In this document: positions 1-9,371 of the stretch, in pieces
How positions within the stretch are numbered: position 1 is the stretch's first letter
How the letters are laid out: each line of letters begins with the position of its first letter
NCBI GenBank assembly: GCA_020635075.1
Contig: JACKAM010000002.1
Span: 941,855-1,005,854 of the forward strand
Source: Pseudobdellovibrionaceae bacterium
GTDB taxonomy: Bacteria > Bdellovibrionota > Bdellovibrionia > Bdellovibrionales > UBA1609
DNA: 64,000 nucleotides
Reading direction: 5' to 3'
Notes under the pieces: generated by a model
The model's database searches: none
What the model was told of the DNA's origin: nothing
What the model saw: only the letters and a program-made list of their open reading frames with translations
Program-made: the position numbers and the translations under genes

Positions 1-2
1 GT

Positions 3-236
3 ATGACCGCTATCGACGAGGTGGCTGAAGTCTACCACGATTTTTCGCATAGGTTCCTTGAGTACGTGGATGTTTTAACCTGTATTAGTGAGAAGTCTTT
101 TGTTGTAAGTCAGGCAGACCTGCTGAGGCTTTATGACCGGTATGTCCTAACTGGATCAAAGCAGGCTCAGGACGAATTGAATGCCAAGGGTCTGGTTGCC
201 CCCACCCCATATGCAAAGAAAGTCATTCGCCAGTAA
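3..236 (+). CDS. Hypothetical protein, possibly 5'-truncated
   Basis: I do not recognise this protein. The frame is open from the first bases of the window, so the ATG at position 3 may be internal and the gene may begin further upstream. The visible 77 residues are charged, without signal peptide or membrane segment, and look helical (repeated Leu/Val with Asp, Glu and Lys), ending in a basic tail KKVIRQ. It is followed by a 71-base gap and then tatB in the same direction. No function can be proposed. Confidence 0.5.
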   Translation: MTAIDEVAEVYHDFSHRFLEYVDVLTCISEKSFVVSQADLLRLYDRYVLTGSKQAQDELNAKGLVAPTPYAKKVIRQ

Positions 237-307
237 ACGGCTGGTATCCATAAAGAATCCTGTTCTCTCTGATAGACCTTTGGGGCCACATGGGCTAACA
301 TTGATCT

Positions 308-715
308 ATGTTTAACATGGGATTTACAGAACTGATTGTACTTGGTGTATTCGCACTGATTGTTATCGGGCCCAAGCAACTTCCCGAGGTGGCCCGAGTC
401 GTCGGCCGCATGATCAATGAGTTTAAGCGAGCCACTGGAGATTTTACGGCATCAATCAGTAACGTTAAGCATCAGGCCAATCAGTATATGCAAAAAACTG
501 AGGATAGTATTCGAGATCATGTTGAAATTGCTAAAAAGGAGATGGCTGAAGCAGCAAATCTCGCTCGTGATGAGGATCTAAACCAGGACTTTCACCATGG
601 AGAACCTGGGGAAGAAAGGTTTCATGCGGATGACAACACCGCACCCCAGGAAAGCGATCCCCCATTGGCGTCCTCGCCAGCAGGGAAGGACAAATCTAAA
701 AAAGATCAGGTATGA
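308..715 (+). CDS. tatB: Sec-independent translocase TatA/TatB family protein, TatB-like
   Basis: This is a membrane component of the twin-arginine translocase, which exports folded proteins across the inner membrane. The 135-residue protein has the family layout: a short periplasmic N-terminus, one membrane helix at about residues 6-22, a Gly-Pro hinge (IGPKQLPEVAR), an amphipathic helix to about residue 60 and a long polar, acidic, unstructured tail. A Glu at residue 8 before the helix and the LPEVAR hinge sequence favour TatB over TatA, but the two are hard to separate by eye. An alternative ATG lies three codons downstream. The stop overlaps the tatC start in an ATGA, so the two are translationally coupled. 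No separate tatA is seen in the window. Confidence 0.88.
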   Translation: MFNMGFTELIVLGVFALIVIGPKQLPEVARVVGRMINEFKRATGDFTASISNVKHQANQYMQKTEDSIRDHVEIAKKEMAEAANLARDEDLNQDFHHGEPGEERFHADDNTAPQESDPPLASSPAGKDKSKKDQV

Positions 716-1464
716 ATCAGGGCCAAGTGGAACCAAACAATCAATCTCTCGTCGATCACTTGACTGAACTGAGGACGCGATTGGTTTGGTCGATAGTAGC
801 GATTTTTGTAGGCTTTCTCGTCTGCTGGGTATTTAGTGATCTTTTGTTTGATATTGTGCGCAGGCCCATCGCCCCCTACCTTAAGTCGACGACGGGGGGG
901 CTGGTTTTTACTGCTCCCATGGATAAATTTCTCGCCCACATTAAGGTGTCACTGCTTGGGGGGGCCATTTTAGCCTGCCCCTTTTGGATGTTTCAGCTGT
1001 GGAAATTTGTGGCTCCTGGCCTATACGATAAAGAGAGAAAGTACGCGGTCAGCTTTATAGGATTTGGCACGGTTCTGTTTTTGACGGGCGTGAGTTTTGT
1101 CTATTTCGTGGTCTATCCAATGGCATTTAAGTTTTTAATGACTTTTGGTGGCGAGACGGATGCCCCGATGATTACGATTGGGGAGTACCTATCCTTCTTT
1201 GTCACCACCACCCTAGTTTTTGGTGTGGCATTTGAAATGCCGGTCATTTTGGCCATTTTGGGAATGATGGGGATTGTCTCGGGGGATTTTCTCGCCAGGT
1301 ACCGCAGGTATGCTTACGTCTTGCTTGCGGCGATGTCCGCCATCTTTACTCCGCCAGATGTCCTCAGTATGCTTTTTATGATGGGCCCGATGCTGCTGCT
1401 CTATGAAATTTCAGTGCTTCTGGTTAAGATGCTCGCGCAAAATCAAGATAGCCAAAACTCCTAA
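712..1464 (+). CDS. tatC: Sec-independent protein translocase TatC
   Basis: TatC is the polytopic receptor that binds twin-arginine signal peptides and nucleates the Tat translocon. The 250 residues match the usual family length and show six hydrophobic helices. The diagnostic N-terminal segment VDHLTELRTRL and the FWMFQLWKFVAPGL loop before the third helix are present. It follows tatB with an ATGA overlap, and its 3' end overlaps the convergent methylmalonyl-CoA mutase gene by four bases, leaving no room for an intergenic terminator. Confidence 0.96.
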   Translation: MNQGQVEPNNQSLVDHLTELRTRLVWSIVAIFVGFLVCWVFSDLLFDIVRRPIAPYLKSTTGGLVFTAPMDKFLAHIKVSLLGGAILACPFWMFQLWKFVAPGLYDKERKYAVSFIGFGTVLFLTGVSFVYFVVYPMAFKFLMTFGGETDAPMITIGEYLSFFVTTTLVFGVAFEMPVILAILGMMGIVSGDFLARYRRYAYVLLAAMSAIFTPPDVLSMLFMMGPMLLLYEISVLLVKMLAQNQDSQNS

Positions 1465-3071
1465 AGAGTCAGAGTTTCTTTGTATTGGCCAAACACCTGG
1501 CGAAGAGCGTCCGAAATTTCCCCTAAGGTGACCTGGTTTTCCACGGCATCGATAAACACGGGCATTAGGTTGTCTGTTCCCAGAGCGGCATTGCGAATTT
1601 TCTCCAGATGAGAGTCGACCATTGTTTGGCGTCGGGAGGCTTTGAATTTTTTAAGGCGGGCGATTTGTTCGTTGGCCGTATCTTCAGAAATCTTTAAGGT
1701 TTCGATTGGGGCATCGATATCCTGCACAAAATCATTAACACCAACAATAATCTCGCGCCTGGCTTCAACATCCAATTGATACTGGTAGGCCGAGTTTTGG
1801 ATTTCGTTTTGAATCCAGCCTTTCTCGATACAGGAAACCACGCCGCCCAGACCTTCGATTCGTTCGATGTAATCGTAAGCACGTTTTTCCAGGTCATCGG
1901 TCATGGATTCAACAAAATAGCTGCCGGCCATCGGGTCAATCACATCTGTGACGCCGGATTCATGGGCAATAACCTGCTGGGTTCTAAGGGCAATGGTCGC
2001 CGCACGCTCAGTTGGCAAGCCAAGCGCCTCATCCATACTATTAGTATGTAGGCTCTGGGTGCCGCCAAGAACTGAAGCAAGTGCTTGCATGGTCACGCGC
2101 ACAATGTTGTTTTCGGGCTGTTGAGCCGTCAGAGTAACGCCAGCCGTTTGACTATGAAACCGCAGCTTCATGGACTTAGCATCTTTCGCGCCAAATCGTT
2201 CTTTCATAATCTTGGCCCACATACGCCTGGCCGCACGAAACTTGGCGATCTCCTCAAAAAAATTATTATGAACGTTAAAGAAAAAACTCAGTCGCCCAGC
2301 AAATTGGTCGACGTCGAGGCCACAATCAACAGCGGCCTGAACATAGGTGATGCCGTTGGCAAGAGTGAACGCCAGCTCCTGTACAGCCGTTGCACCGGCC
2401 TCGCGAATATGATAGCCGGAAATACTTATGGTGTTCCATTCAGGAATATCTCTTCCACAGTAAGCGAAGATGTCGGTGATAATCCGCATACTGGGCTTCG
2501 GTGGAAAAATATAGGTTCCTCGTGCGATATATTCCTTGAGGAGGTCATTTTGAATGGTGCCCCTCAGCTGGCCTAAGGCGACACCCCTCTTGCGGGCGAC
2601 AGCTGCATAGAGAGCAAGTAAAATTCCGGCCGTGGAGTTGATGGTCATAGAAGTTGAAATTTTATCCAGCGGAAGACCATCAAGGAGGATATCCATGTCT
2701 TCGACGGAAGAAATGGCCACACCAACCTTGCCGACTTCACCAGTCGCCATCAGGTGATCAGAGTCGTATCCCATCTGGGTGGGAAGGTCGAAAGCCACAC
2801 TCAAGCCAGTGGTGCCGCGCTCAAGAAGCATTTTATATCGATGATTGCTCTCGCGGGCGGAGCCAAAGCCGGCATATTGTCGCATAGTCCAAAGGCGACC
2901 CCGGTACATTGTTTCCTGAACACCGCGGGTAAATGGAAACTCTCCGGGGGCAGAGTTGTCGCCCGCCCCCTCTTTGTCTGGACTCCAAGAGGACTTGTCG
3001 TAGTAAGCGTTTAGCTCAATGCCACTGGAGTTTTTAAATACAGGCTTTCTCTCCCGGGATCTATCGCTCAT
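1461..3071 (-). CDS. Methylmalonyl-CoA mutase, large (catalytic) subunit
   Basis: The enzyme rearranges methylmalonyl-CoA to succinyl-CoA with adenosylcobalamin. The 536-residue protein carries only the catalytic TIM-barrel domain; it stops at a typical domain end (LGEISDALRQVFGQY) and lacks the C-terminal cobalamin-binding domain found in the roughly 700-residue one-chain enzymes, so a separate B12-binding subunit must be encoded elsewhere. Diagnostic segments are MYRGRLWTMRQYAGFG, AFDLPTQMGYDSDH and STSMTINSTA. In the substrate-pocket segment FTRGVQETMYR a Gln stands where Tyr is found in well-studied mutases, so isobutyryl- or ethylmalonyl-CoA mutase activity cannot be excluded. The propionyl-CoA carboxylase genes directly upstream (ATGA overlap with the biotin carrier) favour methylmalonyl-CoA as substrate. 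Confidence 0.9.
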   Translation of the reverse strand: MSDRSRERKPVFKNSSGIELNAYYDKSSWSPDKEGAGDNSAPGEFPFTRGVQETMYRGRLWTMRQYAGFGSARESNHRYKMLLERGTTGLSVAFDLPTQMGYDSDHLMATGEVGKVGVAISSVEDMDILLDGLPLDKISTSMTINSTAGILLALYAAVARKRGVALGQLRGTIQNDLLKEYIARGTYIFPPKPSMRIITDIFAYCGRDIPEWNTISISGYHIREAGATAVQELAFTLANGITYVQAAVDCGLDVDQFAGRLSFFFNVHNNFFEEIAKFRAARRMWAKIMKERFGAKDAKSMKLRFHSQTAGVTLTAQQPENNIVRVTMQALASVLGGTQSLHTNSMDEALGLPTERAATIALRTQQVIAHESGVTDVIDPMAGSYFVESMTDDLEKRAYDYIERIEGLGGVVSCIEKGWIQNEIQNSAYQYQLDVEARREIIVGVNDFVQDIDAPIETLKISEDTANEQIARLKKFKASRRQTMVDSHLEKIRNAALGTDNLMPVFIDAVENQVTLGEISDALRQVFGQYKETLTL

Positions 3072-3592
3072 GATTCAAAGCTGATCAGGACAGTGCCTGC
3101 CTCAACGTTGTCCCCTTCTTTAACGTGGATGGACTTAATCTTAACGTCACGGGGTGCGCGCATCTCATTTTCCATTTTCATCGCCTCCATAATTAGGAGG
3201 GGCGAGTCTGCGGCGACGTCCTCACCCTCTGCGCAGAGGATATTGACAATTTTTCCAGGCATTCCTGAGTCGAGAGAAGCGCCGCCTCCAAAATTCCCGC
3301 CTTTTTTAAGGCTCTCATGAAGCAGCTTTTCCTCGTTAAAGATTCGCACAGTCCGGAAGGAGCCACGAGTGTAAACATTGTATTCGGTGTCGTGTCCAAC
3401 CACATCGACCAAGTAGGAGCTATTGTTAAAGATCAAACTGATTGTGTCGTCAGCTCTCTGATAATCTAACTTTGGAATTTCGTAGTTGATCCAATCCTGA
3501 TCCTCGGCCTTAATTGAGACCTTCCATGTGGTCCGAGTTTCATTGACGTTAACTTCGTATTTTGTGTCATTTGATTCGGCTTCAAAATACAT
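3068..3592 (-). CDS. Biotin carboxyl carrier protein of an acyl-CoA carboxylase
   Basis: This small protein carries the biotin that moves CO2 from the biotin carboxylase to the carboxyltransferase. Of 174 residues, the last 70 or so form a biotinyl domain with the attachment motif EAMKMENE, the Lys being the biotinylated residue, and a preceding MPGKIVNI strand. The N-terminal 100 residues are a poorly conserved beta-rich region probably used for docking. I chose the ATG three bases after the carboxylase stop; a start 14 codons earlier would overlap that gene. In many bacteria this domain is fused to the biotin carboxylase; here it is a separate gene between the carboxylase and the mutase, with an ATGA overlap to the latter. 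Confidence 0.92.
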   Translation of the reverse strand: MYFEAESNDTKYEVNVNETRTTWKVSIKAEDQDWINYEIPKLDYQRADDTISLIFNNSSYLVDVVGHDTEYNVYTRGSFRTVRIFNEEKLLHESLKKGGNFGGGASLDSGMPGKIVNILCAEGEDVAADSPLLIMEAMKMENEMRAPRDVKIKSIHVKEGDNVEAGTVLISFES

Positions 3593-3594
3593 GA

Positions 3595-5097
3595 TTACAC
3601 CCTCAATGATTTTTGTCGGCCCACATCTTTCCATCTGCTAGCCAGGTTAAAGTCGCTAATGTCCCGAGACTTACTGTCCTTATAGGCACTAATGGCTGCC
3701 GAAATGAGGAAGACGTGCTCGTCGACAAACATAAAAAGCTGGCGCTGTCGTTTACCTTTGATTTCTTTGTCGATAAACTGAGTCGTATAGGTGCCATCCA
3801 AAAACGTCGGATGGTCAAGAATGTTCTTATGAAGAACAATATTGCTCTTTACCCCAGTCAGCATGAACTCAGCTAAGGCTCTTTTTAGGCGGCGAATACA
3901 CTCTTCCCGACTGTGTCCCCAAACAATGAGTTTGGCGATCATTGGGTCGTAGTAAATTGGGATTTCGTAACCAGGATATGCATAGCCATCTACCCGGACG
4001 AAGGGTCCCTGGGGGATTCGACAGCGGCGAATCTTGCCTGGGCACGGAGTGAAGTTGACTGGGTCTTCAGCGCAAATCCGGACCTCAATGGAGTGCCCTT
4101 TCTGAGTGATCTCTTCCTGCTTAAAGGAGAGCTTCCTTCCCGCAGCAACAAAGATCTGCTCCTGGACCAGATCGACTCCAGTGACCATTTCGGTGATCGG
4201 ATGTTCAACCTGAAGGCGGGTATTCATCTCCATGAAGAAGAACTCTTTGGTGCTATTGTCAAAAATAAACTCGACCGTTCCGGCGCCAACGTAGCTAATG
4301 GTCTCAGCGGCGCGAACCGCGACGCGACCCATTTCCTCCCGGACCTCTTGTGGTACGGAAATGCTGGGGCTCTCCTCAATGATCTTTTGATTTCTGCGCT
4401 GAACAGAACACTCGCGTTCAAAAAGATGAACGACATTACCATGTTTATCTCCAAACACCTGAATTTCAATGTGCTTGGGGTTTTGAATAAACCTCTCAAT
4501 AAAAACACGATCGTCGCCAAAATAATTTTTGCCTTCAAACTGACAGGCACGAAAGGCGCTGGCCAGTTCATCGGGGCCATGGGCCACGCGAATCCCTTTT
4601 CCGCCGCCACCGGCAGAAGCTTTGATCATTACCGGGTAACCAATGCGTTCAGATTCTGATTTGGCATGATCCAAGTCCCGAATGACTCCATCGGACCCAG
4701 GAACCGTTGGCACCCCGGCTTCAATCATCAAATCACGGGAAGAGAGCTTGTCCCCCATTGCGATGATATTGTCTGGGGTGGGTCCAATAAAGGTGATGCC
4801 CGCCTCTTCAACCTTTCTGGCGAAGTCGGCGTTTTCACTCAAAAAGCCGTAGCCCGGGTGAATGGCGTCTGCGCCACACTCTTTAGCCACGTCAATGATC
4901 TTGTCGACAACTAAATAGGACTCCTTACTCGGCCCAGGCCCAATCATATAGGCCCTATCGGCGAGGAGGACGTGAGCACTGTTGCGATCGGCCTCGCTGT
5001 AGACGGCAATGGTTTCAATACCCAGCTCCCGACAACACCGGATCACTCGAATGGCGATTTCGCCACGATTTGCAATCAAAACTCGCTTAAACACCAT
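3595..5097 (-). CDS. Biotin carboxylase subunit of acyl-CoA (propionyl/acetyl-CoA) carboxylase
   Basis: The protein carboxylates biotin using ATP and bicarbonate. It has the N-terminal domain (KRVLIANRGEIAIRV), the ATP-grasp domain with the Gly-rich loop KASAGGGGKGIR, the catalytic and metal-binding stretch MEMNTRLQVEHPITE, and the C-terminal biotin-carboxylase domain. At 500 residues it is about 50 longer than AccC, the tail being unlike a biotinyl domain, which is encoded by the next gene. I chose the ATG at 5097 because it is preceded by GAGGGGGAAC; an upstream ATG would overlap the carboxyltransferase gene. The mutase two genes downstream suggests propionyl-CoA as acceptor. Confidence 0.94.
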   Translation of the reverse strand: MVFKRVLIANRGEIAIRVIRCCRELGIETIAVYSEADRNSAHVLLADRAYMIGPGPSKESYLVVDKIIDVAKECGADAIHPGYGFLSENADFARKVEEAGITFIGPTPDNIIAMGDKLSSRDLMIEAGVPTVPGSDGVIRDLDHAKSESERIGYPVMIKASAGGGGKGIRVAHGPDELASAFRACQFEGKNYFGDDRVFIERFIQNPKHIEIQVFGDKHGNVVHLFERECSVQRRNQKIIEESPSISVPQEVREEMGRVAVRAAETISYVGAGTVEFIFDNSTKEFFFMEMNTRLQVEHPITEMVTGVDLVQEQIFVAAGRKLSFKQEEITQKGHSIEVRICAEDPVNFTPCPGKIRRCRIPQGPFVRVDGYAYPGYEIPIYYDPMIAKLIVWGHSREECIRRLKRALAEFMLTGVKSNIVLHKNILDHPTFLDGTYTTQFIDKEIKGKRQRQLFMFVDEHVFLISAAISAYKDSKSRDISDFNLASRWKDVGRQKSLRV

Positions 5098-5113
5098 TTC
5101 GTTCCCCCTCGGA

Positions 5114-6685
5114 TTATAGCGGAATGTTGCCATGTTTTTTCGGCGGATTGGTGTCTCGCTTGTTTTTTAACATTTCAAGCGAATCAATAATTCTCTTTCG
5201 AGTCATGGCAGGCTCAATGACCTCATCCATATATCCCAGCTCGGCTGCGACATAGGGATTGGCGAAGGCGTCTTCATATTGCTTGGTCAGGCGTGCCTTT
5301 TCGGCAACAGGATCAGAGGCGTCTTTAATCTCCTGACGAGAAATGATGTTCACAGCTCCGTCCGCCCCCATCACCGCGATTTCAGCCGTTGGATAGGCCA
5401 GATTAATGTCTCCCCGCAGGTGCTTGGAGGACATTACGCAATAGGCTCCTCCATAAGACTTTCGGGTGACGACCGTAATCTTGGGAACGGTGGCCTCAGC
5501 ATAGGCATAGAGGAGCTTAGCGCCATGAGTGATGATGCCATTCCACTCCTGATCGGTCCCAGGCAAAAACCCAGGAACGTCAACAAAGGTCAGGATCGGG
5601 ATGTTGAAAGCATCACAAAAGCGCACAAAGCGGGCAGCCTTAATACTGGCCTGAATATTCAAGCAACCAGCCAACACCTTCGGTTGATTTGCGACAATGC
5701 CAACGCTGCGTCCATTGTATCGGCCAAAGCCAATGAGAATGTTTTGGGCGTAGTGTTTTTGAATCTCGAGGAAGTAACCCTCGTCGACAGTCTTCTGGAT
5801 GATATCCAGCATGTCGTAAGGTTTCTTGGAGCTGTCAGGAATAACACTGTTCAGCGACTCGTCAATTCTGTCAGGCCGGTCAGTCGTTGGCAGAATTGGA
5901 GCGTCATCAAGGTTGTTTGAGGGGAGAAAATTAAGCAGTTCGCGGATCATCAGAAGACAATTGCGATCATCTTCGGTGGCAAAGTGGGCCACGCCCGACT
6001 TTGTACTGTGGGTTGAGGCTCCACCCAGCTCCTCTTTTGTAACATCCTCATGAGTGACGGCCTTAATGACATCGGGCCCGGTCACAAACATGTAGCTGGA
6101 TTCCTTAACCATAAAAATAAAATCAGTCAGACTGGGGCTGTAAACAGCTCCTCCCGCACAGGGGCCCATAATCGCACTGATTTGGGGAACAACGCCTGAG
6201 GTGGTTACGTTGCGAAGGAAAATGTCGGAGTAACCGCCCAGGGCTTCAACACCCTCCTGAATTCGCGCCCCGCCGGAGTCGTTGAGGCCAATCATTGGCG
6301 CACCATTTTTAACCGCCAAATCCATGACCTTGCATATTTTGTTTGCCTGTGTGCGGCTCATGCTTCCACCAAAGACCGTGAAGTCCTGGCTATAGACGTA
6401 GACCAGCTTGCCATTAACACGACCGTATCCTGTAACCACGCCGTCGCCAGGAATCTTTTTTTCGCCCATGCCAAAGTTGTCACAGCGATGGGAAACAAAG
6501 CGGTCAATTTCAACGAAGCTTCCAGGGTCCAGAAGCACATCGAGGCGCTCCCTAGCCGTCAGCCGTCCGCCCTCTTTGTGTTTGCCAATTCGGTTTTCAC
6601 CACCGCCCTGCAAGGCGACTTCGTTTTTGCCTTCCAATTGCCGTAGGCGTGTAGCCGTTAGCGAATCAGTCTCCACTTGCTCCAT
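5114..6685 (-). CDS. Acyl-CoA carboxyltransferase, propionyl-CoA carboxylase beta type
   Basis: This subunit moves the carboxyl group from carboxybiotin to propionyl-CoA (or a related acyl-CoA). The 523 residues contain two crotonase-type halves: the first with GGARIQEGVEAL and the oxyanion-hole segment GPCAGGAVYSPS, the second with PGFLPGTDQEWNGI, KSYGGAYCVMSSK and INLAYPTAEIAVMGADGA. Length and motifs fit PccB/MmdA rather than the split AccA-AccD pair. The ATG at 6685 follows the strong purine run GAGGGGGAG and leaves 14 bases after asnS. It is the first of four carboxylase and mutase genes, all co-directional. Confidence 0.94.
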   Translation of the reverse strand: MEQVETDSLTATRLRQLEGKNEVALQGGGENRIGKHKEGGRLTARERLDVLLDPGSFVEIDRFVSHRCDNFGMGEKKIPGDGVVTGYGRVNGKLVYVYSQDFTVFGGSMSRTQANKICKVMDLAVKNGAPMIGLNDSGGARIQEGVEALGGYSDIFLRNVTTSGVVPQISAIMGPCAGGAVYSPSLTDFIFMVKESSYMFVTGPDVIKAVTHEDVTKEELGGASTHSTKSGVAHFATEDDRNCLLMIRELLNFLPSNNLDDAPILPTTDRPDRIDESLNSVIPDSSKKPYDMLDIIQKTVDEGYFLEIQKHYAQNILIGFGRYNGRSVGIVANQPKVLAGCLNIQASIKAARFVRFCDAFNIPILTFVDVPGFLPGTDQEWNGIITHGAKLLYAYAEATVPKITVVTRKSYGGAYCVMSSKHLRGDINLAYPTAEIAVMGADGAVNIISRQEIKDASDPVAEKARLTKQYEDAFANPYVAAELGYMDEVIEPAMTRKRIIDSLEMLKNKRDTNPPKKHGNIPL

Positions 6686-6699
6686 TCGTTCTCCCCCTC

Positions 6700-7989
6700 T
6701 TATGGGTAGTGGCGCCCGTACAATCTTGGGAATGGAATCGTCTCGCGGACGTGGCTCAGGCCACAAATCCAGGCCACAGTACGTTCAACGCCGAGACCAA
6801 ATCCCGCATGTTGAAACGTCCCGTAGCGACGAAGATCCAAAAACCAAGCAAAATCTTTTTCATCCAAGTCATGTTCCTTGATCTTTCTTTGCAGAATCTC
6901 AAGGCTGTCTTCCCGTTGGCCACCACCAATTATTTCCCCATAGCCATCGGTTGCCAACAAATCGCAACTCATGCTGGAGCCCGGCTGATCAGGGTCTTCT
7001 TTCATGTAAAAGGCCTTAATTGCAGAGGGATAGTGGTGAACAAAAACAGGCTTTTCGTGCTTGGAACTGATGATGGTTTCATCAGTTCCGCCAAAATCAT
7101 CACCAATAACAAAGTTGGGATTTTCCTTTTTAATAATCTGGGCTGCTTCATCGTAGTGAAGGCGCGGAAAAGGTGCCAATACCTTGGCGAGGCCAGACGT
7201 GTCCCGCTCCAGGACGGCCAATTCATCTGCCCTATTCTTGATAGTTCGCTGAACAATGTACTCAACGAACTGTTCAGCCAGCTCCATGTTGTCGTAAAGG
7301 TCGTTAAAAGCCACCTCGGGTTCAACCATCCAAAACTCGATCAGGTGCCGGCGGGTCTTGGATTTCTCAGCTCGAAAGGTGGGGCCGAAACAGTAAACCT
7401 TGCCGAAAGCGGCAGCGGTGGCTTCCATGTAAAGTTGCCCACTTTGCGAAAGGTAGGCCTTTTCATCAAAGTATTGAGTTTCAAACAGCGTCGACGTTCC
7501 CTCGCAGGCACTGGGGGTGAAAATCGGAGCATCTGTCAGAGTGAATCCTCTACCGTCAAAAAAGTCACGAATGGCACCGATTACTTCGGCACGAACTCTC
7601 AAGGCTGCGTGCTGTTTTCGCGAGCGAATCCACAGGTGACGATGAGACATTAAATAATCAGTGCCGTGTTCCTTGGGTGTAATGGGGTAGTCGACCGAAG
7701 GGGATAGAATTTCAAGCTTGGTGGCACCCATTTCAAAACCTCCGGGGCTGCGTTTTTCTTCGCGCACCGTACCCGTGACTTTGACACAAGCCTCTTGAGT
7801 CAGGTTGGCAAAGATCTCGAAAGCCTCAGGATCACACTCACCGCGAAAATAGATGCATTGGCAAATGCCGGTGCCGTCGCGAAGGAGGAGAAATTTGATC
7901 TTCCCGGAAGACCGAGTGTTATGGACCCAGCCGCGTAGTTCGACGGTTTGTCCAACATGGTCCTTTAAATCTGAAATATACGTCTTCAT
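6700..7989 (-). CDS. asnS: Asparagine--tRNA ligase
   Basis: The enzyme charges tRNA-Asn. At 429 residues it has an N-terminal OB-fold anticodon-binding domain (to about residue 105) and a class II catalytic domain with motif 2 (FGPTFRAEKSKTRRHLIEF) and motif 3 (GFGLGVERTVAWICG). The SACEGTSTLFE and YLSQSGQLY segments separate it from aspartyl-tRNA synthetase. I chose the ATG at 7989 (MKTYISDL); longer versions add 13 residues without homology. A TATATA sequence lies just upstream and may be part of a promoter. It heads the run of genes that continues into the propionyl-CoA carboxylase set, an unusual pairing that may simply reflect shared transcription. Confidence 0.95.
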   Translation of the reverse strand: MKTYISDLKDHVGQTVELRGWVHNTRSSGKIKFLLLRDGTGICQCIYFRGECDPEAFEIFANLTQEACVKVTGTVREEKRSPGGFEMGATKLEILSPSVDYPITPKEHGTDYLMSHRHLWIRSRKQHAALRVRAEVIGAIRDFFDGRGFTLTDAPIFTPSACEGTSTLFETQYFDEKAYLSQSGQLYMEATAAAFGKVYCFGPTFRAEKSKTRRHLIEFWMVEPEVAFNDLYDNMELAEQFVEYIVQRTIKNRADELAVLERDTSGLAKVLAPFPRLHYDEAAQIIKKENPNFVIGDDFGGTDETIISSKHEKPVFVHHYPSAIKAFYMKEDPDQPGSSMSCDLLATDGYGEIIGGGQREDSLEILQRKIKEHDLDEKDFAWFLDLRRYGTFQHAGFGLGVERTVAWICGLSHVRETIPFPRLYGRHYP

Positions 7990-8111
7990 ATGCGCCAACT
8001 GCTCTATATAATGGGTGATTTTCAACAAAGTAAGATTCCTACCATGCCAAATCCGGCAAGATCACCCAAAAAAGAGGCCATTTGTGCGCGCATTGGACGC
8101 AACGCAATATC

Positions 8112-9371
8112 TTAGGGGAGGATCGACATAATGGCGTGGCCGATATCTAGGCGTCCCTGTGAAGAATTTCGATAAAGAGCATCGAACTTCACTGTCGACA
8201 GCAGAATTTGTCTGATTTCACTGGCCGAGGCCTGGGGGCGGGTGCTCCAGATAAGGGCCGCGGTCCCAGCCACAAAAGGAGTTGCCATGCTGGTGCCTGT
8301 GGAGGACCGATAGCCACCTCCAGGTACTGTGCTGACGATTCGAGAGCCAGGTGCAAACAGGTGAACTCTCGAGTCCCCGTAGTTGGAGTGGTCAGCCATC
8401 AGGTCAAGATTGCCTGTAGATCCGACGGTGATTTGGGCAGGGTAGTTGTAAGAGGCGGGGTATTCCTTATCAACGTCAATGTTAGTAGACCGGTTGCCTG
8501 CAGCGGCCACGAACAAAATGTTATGGTTGGCAAGTGATGCAATCTTTTCGCCGAGAATTTGAGAGCATGGCGCCCCACCCCAGCTGGCATTGATAATTTT
8601 GGCTCCCATCTTGACCGCATAATCAATGGCGCGAACCGCATCGCCGAGGGTGCCCCCTCCAGTTGCATCGATAAAAGTCAGAGGGAGAATGGTGGCACCA
8701 GGCGCCACGCCCTGGACATGACCTGTTTGATGAACAATATCCGAGTGTTCGGCGGCAATAATACCGGAGACATGGGTGCCGTGAAAGGAGTTGTCGTAGA
8801 CATGAGGAGAGTTGGCGACAAAGTCATAGCCAGAGACATCATCAATAAAGCCATTGCCGTCGTCGTCTACGCCATTTGAGGATTTGTCTTTTCCGGACGG
8901 ATCGAGTCCGGACTCGCCGGGGTTTTTGTAGACGCGACCAGCGAGATTGGGGTGGGTGATATCCACGCCAGAGTCAATGACGGCAACCAAGATATTATCG
9001 CCGCGGACGTTCTTTTGCCAGGCGACGGAGGCATCAATGCGTTGGGTTCCCCAGTTGTCAGGGTAATCATACAGACTCGATGACTCCAGCTCAGCGTCGA
9101 CGCGAACAACCTGATCCGCCTCAACAAAGTCAATCTTCTCCAGCTGTGGCTCAACAAAATCATCAATGAACTGAGCCCTTGAACTGCCGGCCTCAGTCGT
9201 CACGTGGCCGTTGCGCCAGCGAACAAGATACTGCCCAGGTACTGCTGTGGCCTGACATTCGTTGGCCGTTTTAGGAAATACGGTCTCACCGGAGCGAGGT
9301 TTGTCGCATCCGGTGAAAGCCGCAACAACAACTAATTGGGCAACAAAAATGTAAGCACGAGTGACATCCAT
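8112..9371 (-). CDS. Secreted subtilisin-like serine protease (S8 family), probable lipoprotein
   Basis: This is a subtilase with the full triad: Asp in AVIDSGVDITHPN, His in HGTHVSGIIAAEH and Ser in GTSMATPFVAGTAAL, plus the oxyanion Asn in AAAGN. The 419-residue precursor begins with a hydrophobic signal segment ending in AAFTGC, which could be a relaxed lipobox, so it may be an anchored lipoprotein. An inhibitor-like propeptide region (about residues 35-100, with VPGQYLVRWRNGH) precedes the catalytic domain; nothing follows it. The ATG at 9371 is used, but a TTG two codons upstream is better spaced from GGAGGGGGAAC. The gene stands alone, 178 bases after the DUF523 gene. A role in degrading foreign protein is an inference. 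Confidence 0.92.
   Translation of the reverse strand: MDVTRAYIFVAQLVVVAAFTGCDKPRSGETVFPKTANECQATAVPGQYLVRWRNGHVTTEAGSSRAQFIDDFVEPQLEKIDFVEADQVVRVDAELESSSLYDYPDNWGTQRIDASVAWQKNVRGDNILVAVIDSGVDITHPNLAGRVYKNPGESGLDPSGKDKSSNGVDDDGNGFIDDVSGYDFVANSPHVYDNSFHGTHVSGIIAAEHSDIVHQTGHVQGVAPGATILPLTFIDATGGGTLGDAVRAIDYAVKMGAKIINASWGGAPCSQILGEKIASLANHNILFVAAAGNRSTNIDVDKEYPASYNYPAQITVGSTGNLDLMADHSNYGDSRVHLFAPGSRIVSTVPGGGYRSSTGTSMATPFVAGTAALIWSTRPQASASEIRQILLSTVKFDALYRNSSQGRLDIGHAIMSILP

Noticed and set aside
3913..4659. Long plus-strand frame opposite the biotin carboxylase gene
   Set aside because: It is antisense to a well-supported gene, has no family resemblance, and arises from codon bias of the true strand. 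The same holds for long antisense frames at 6709-7653, 23764-24657 and 48215-49120.
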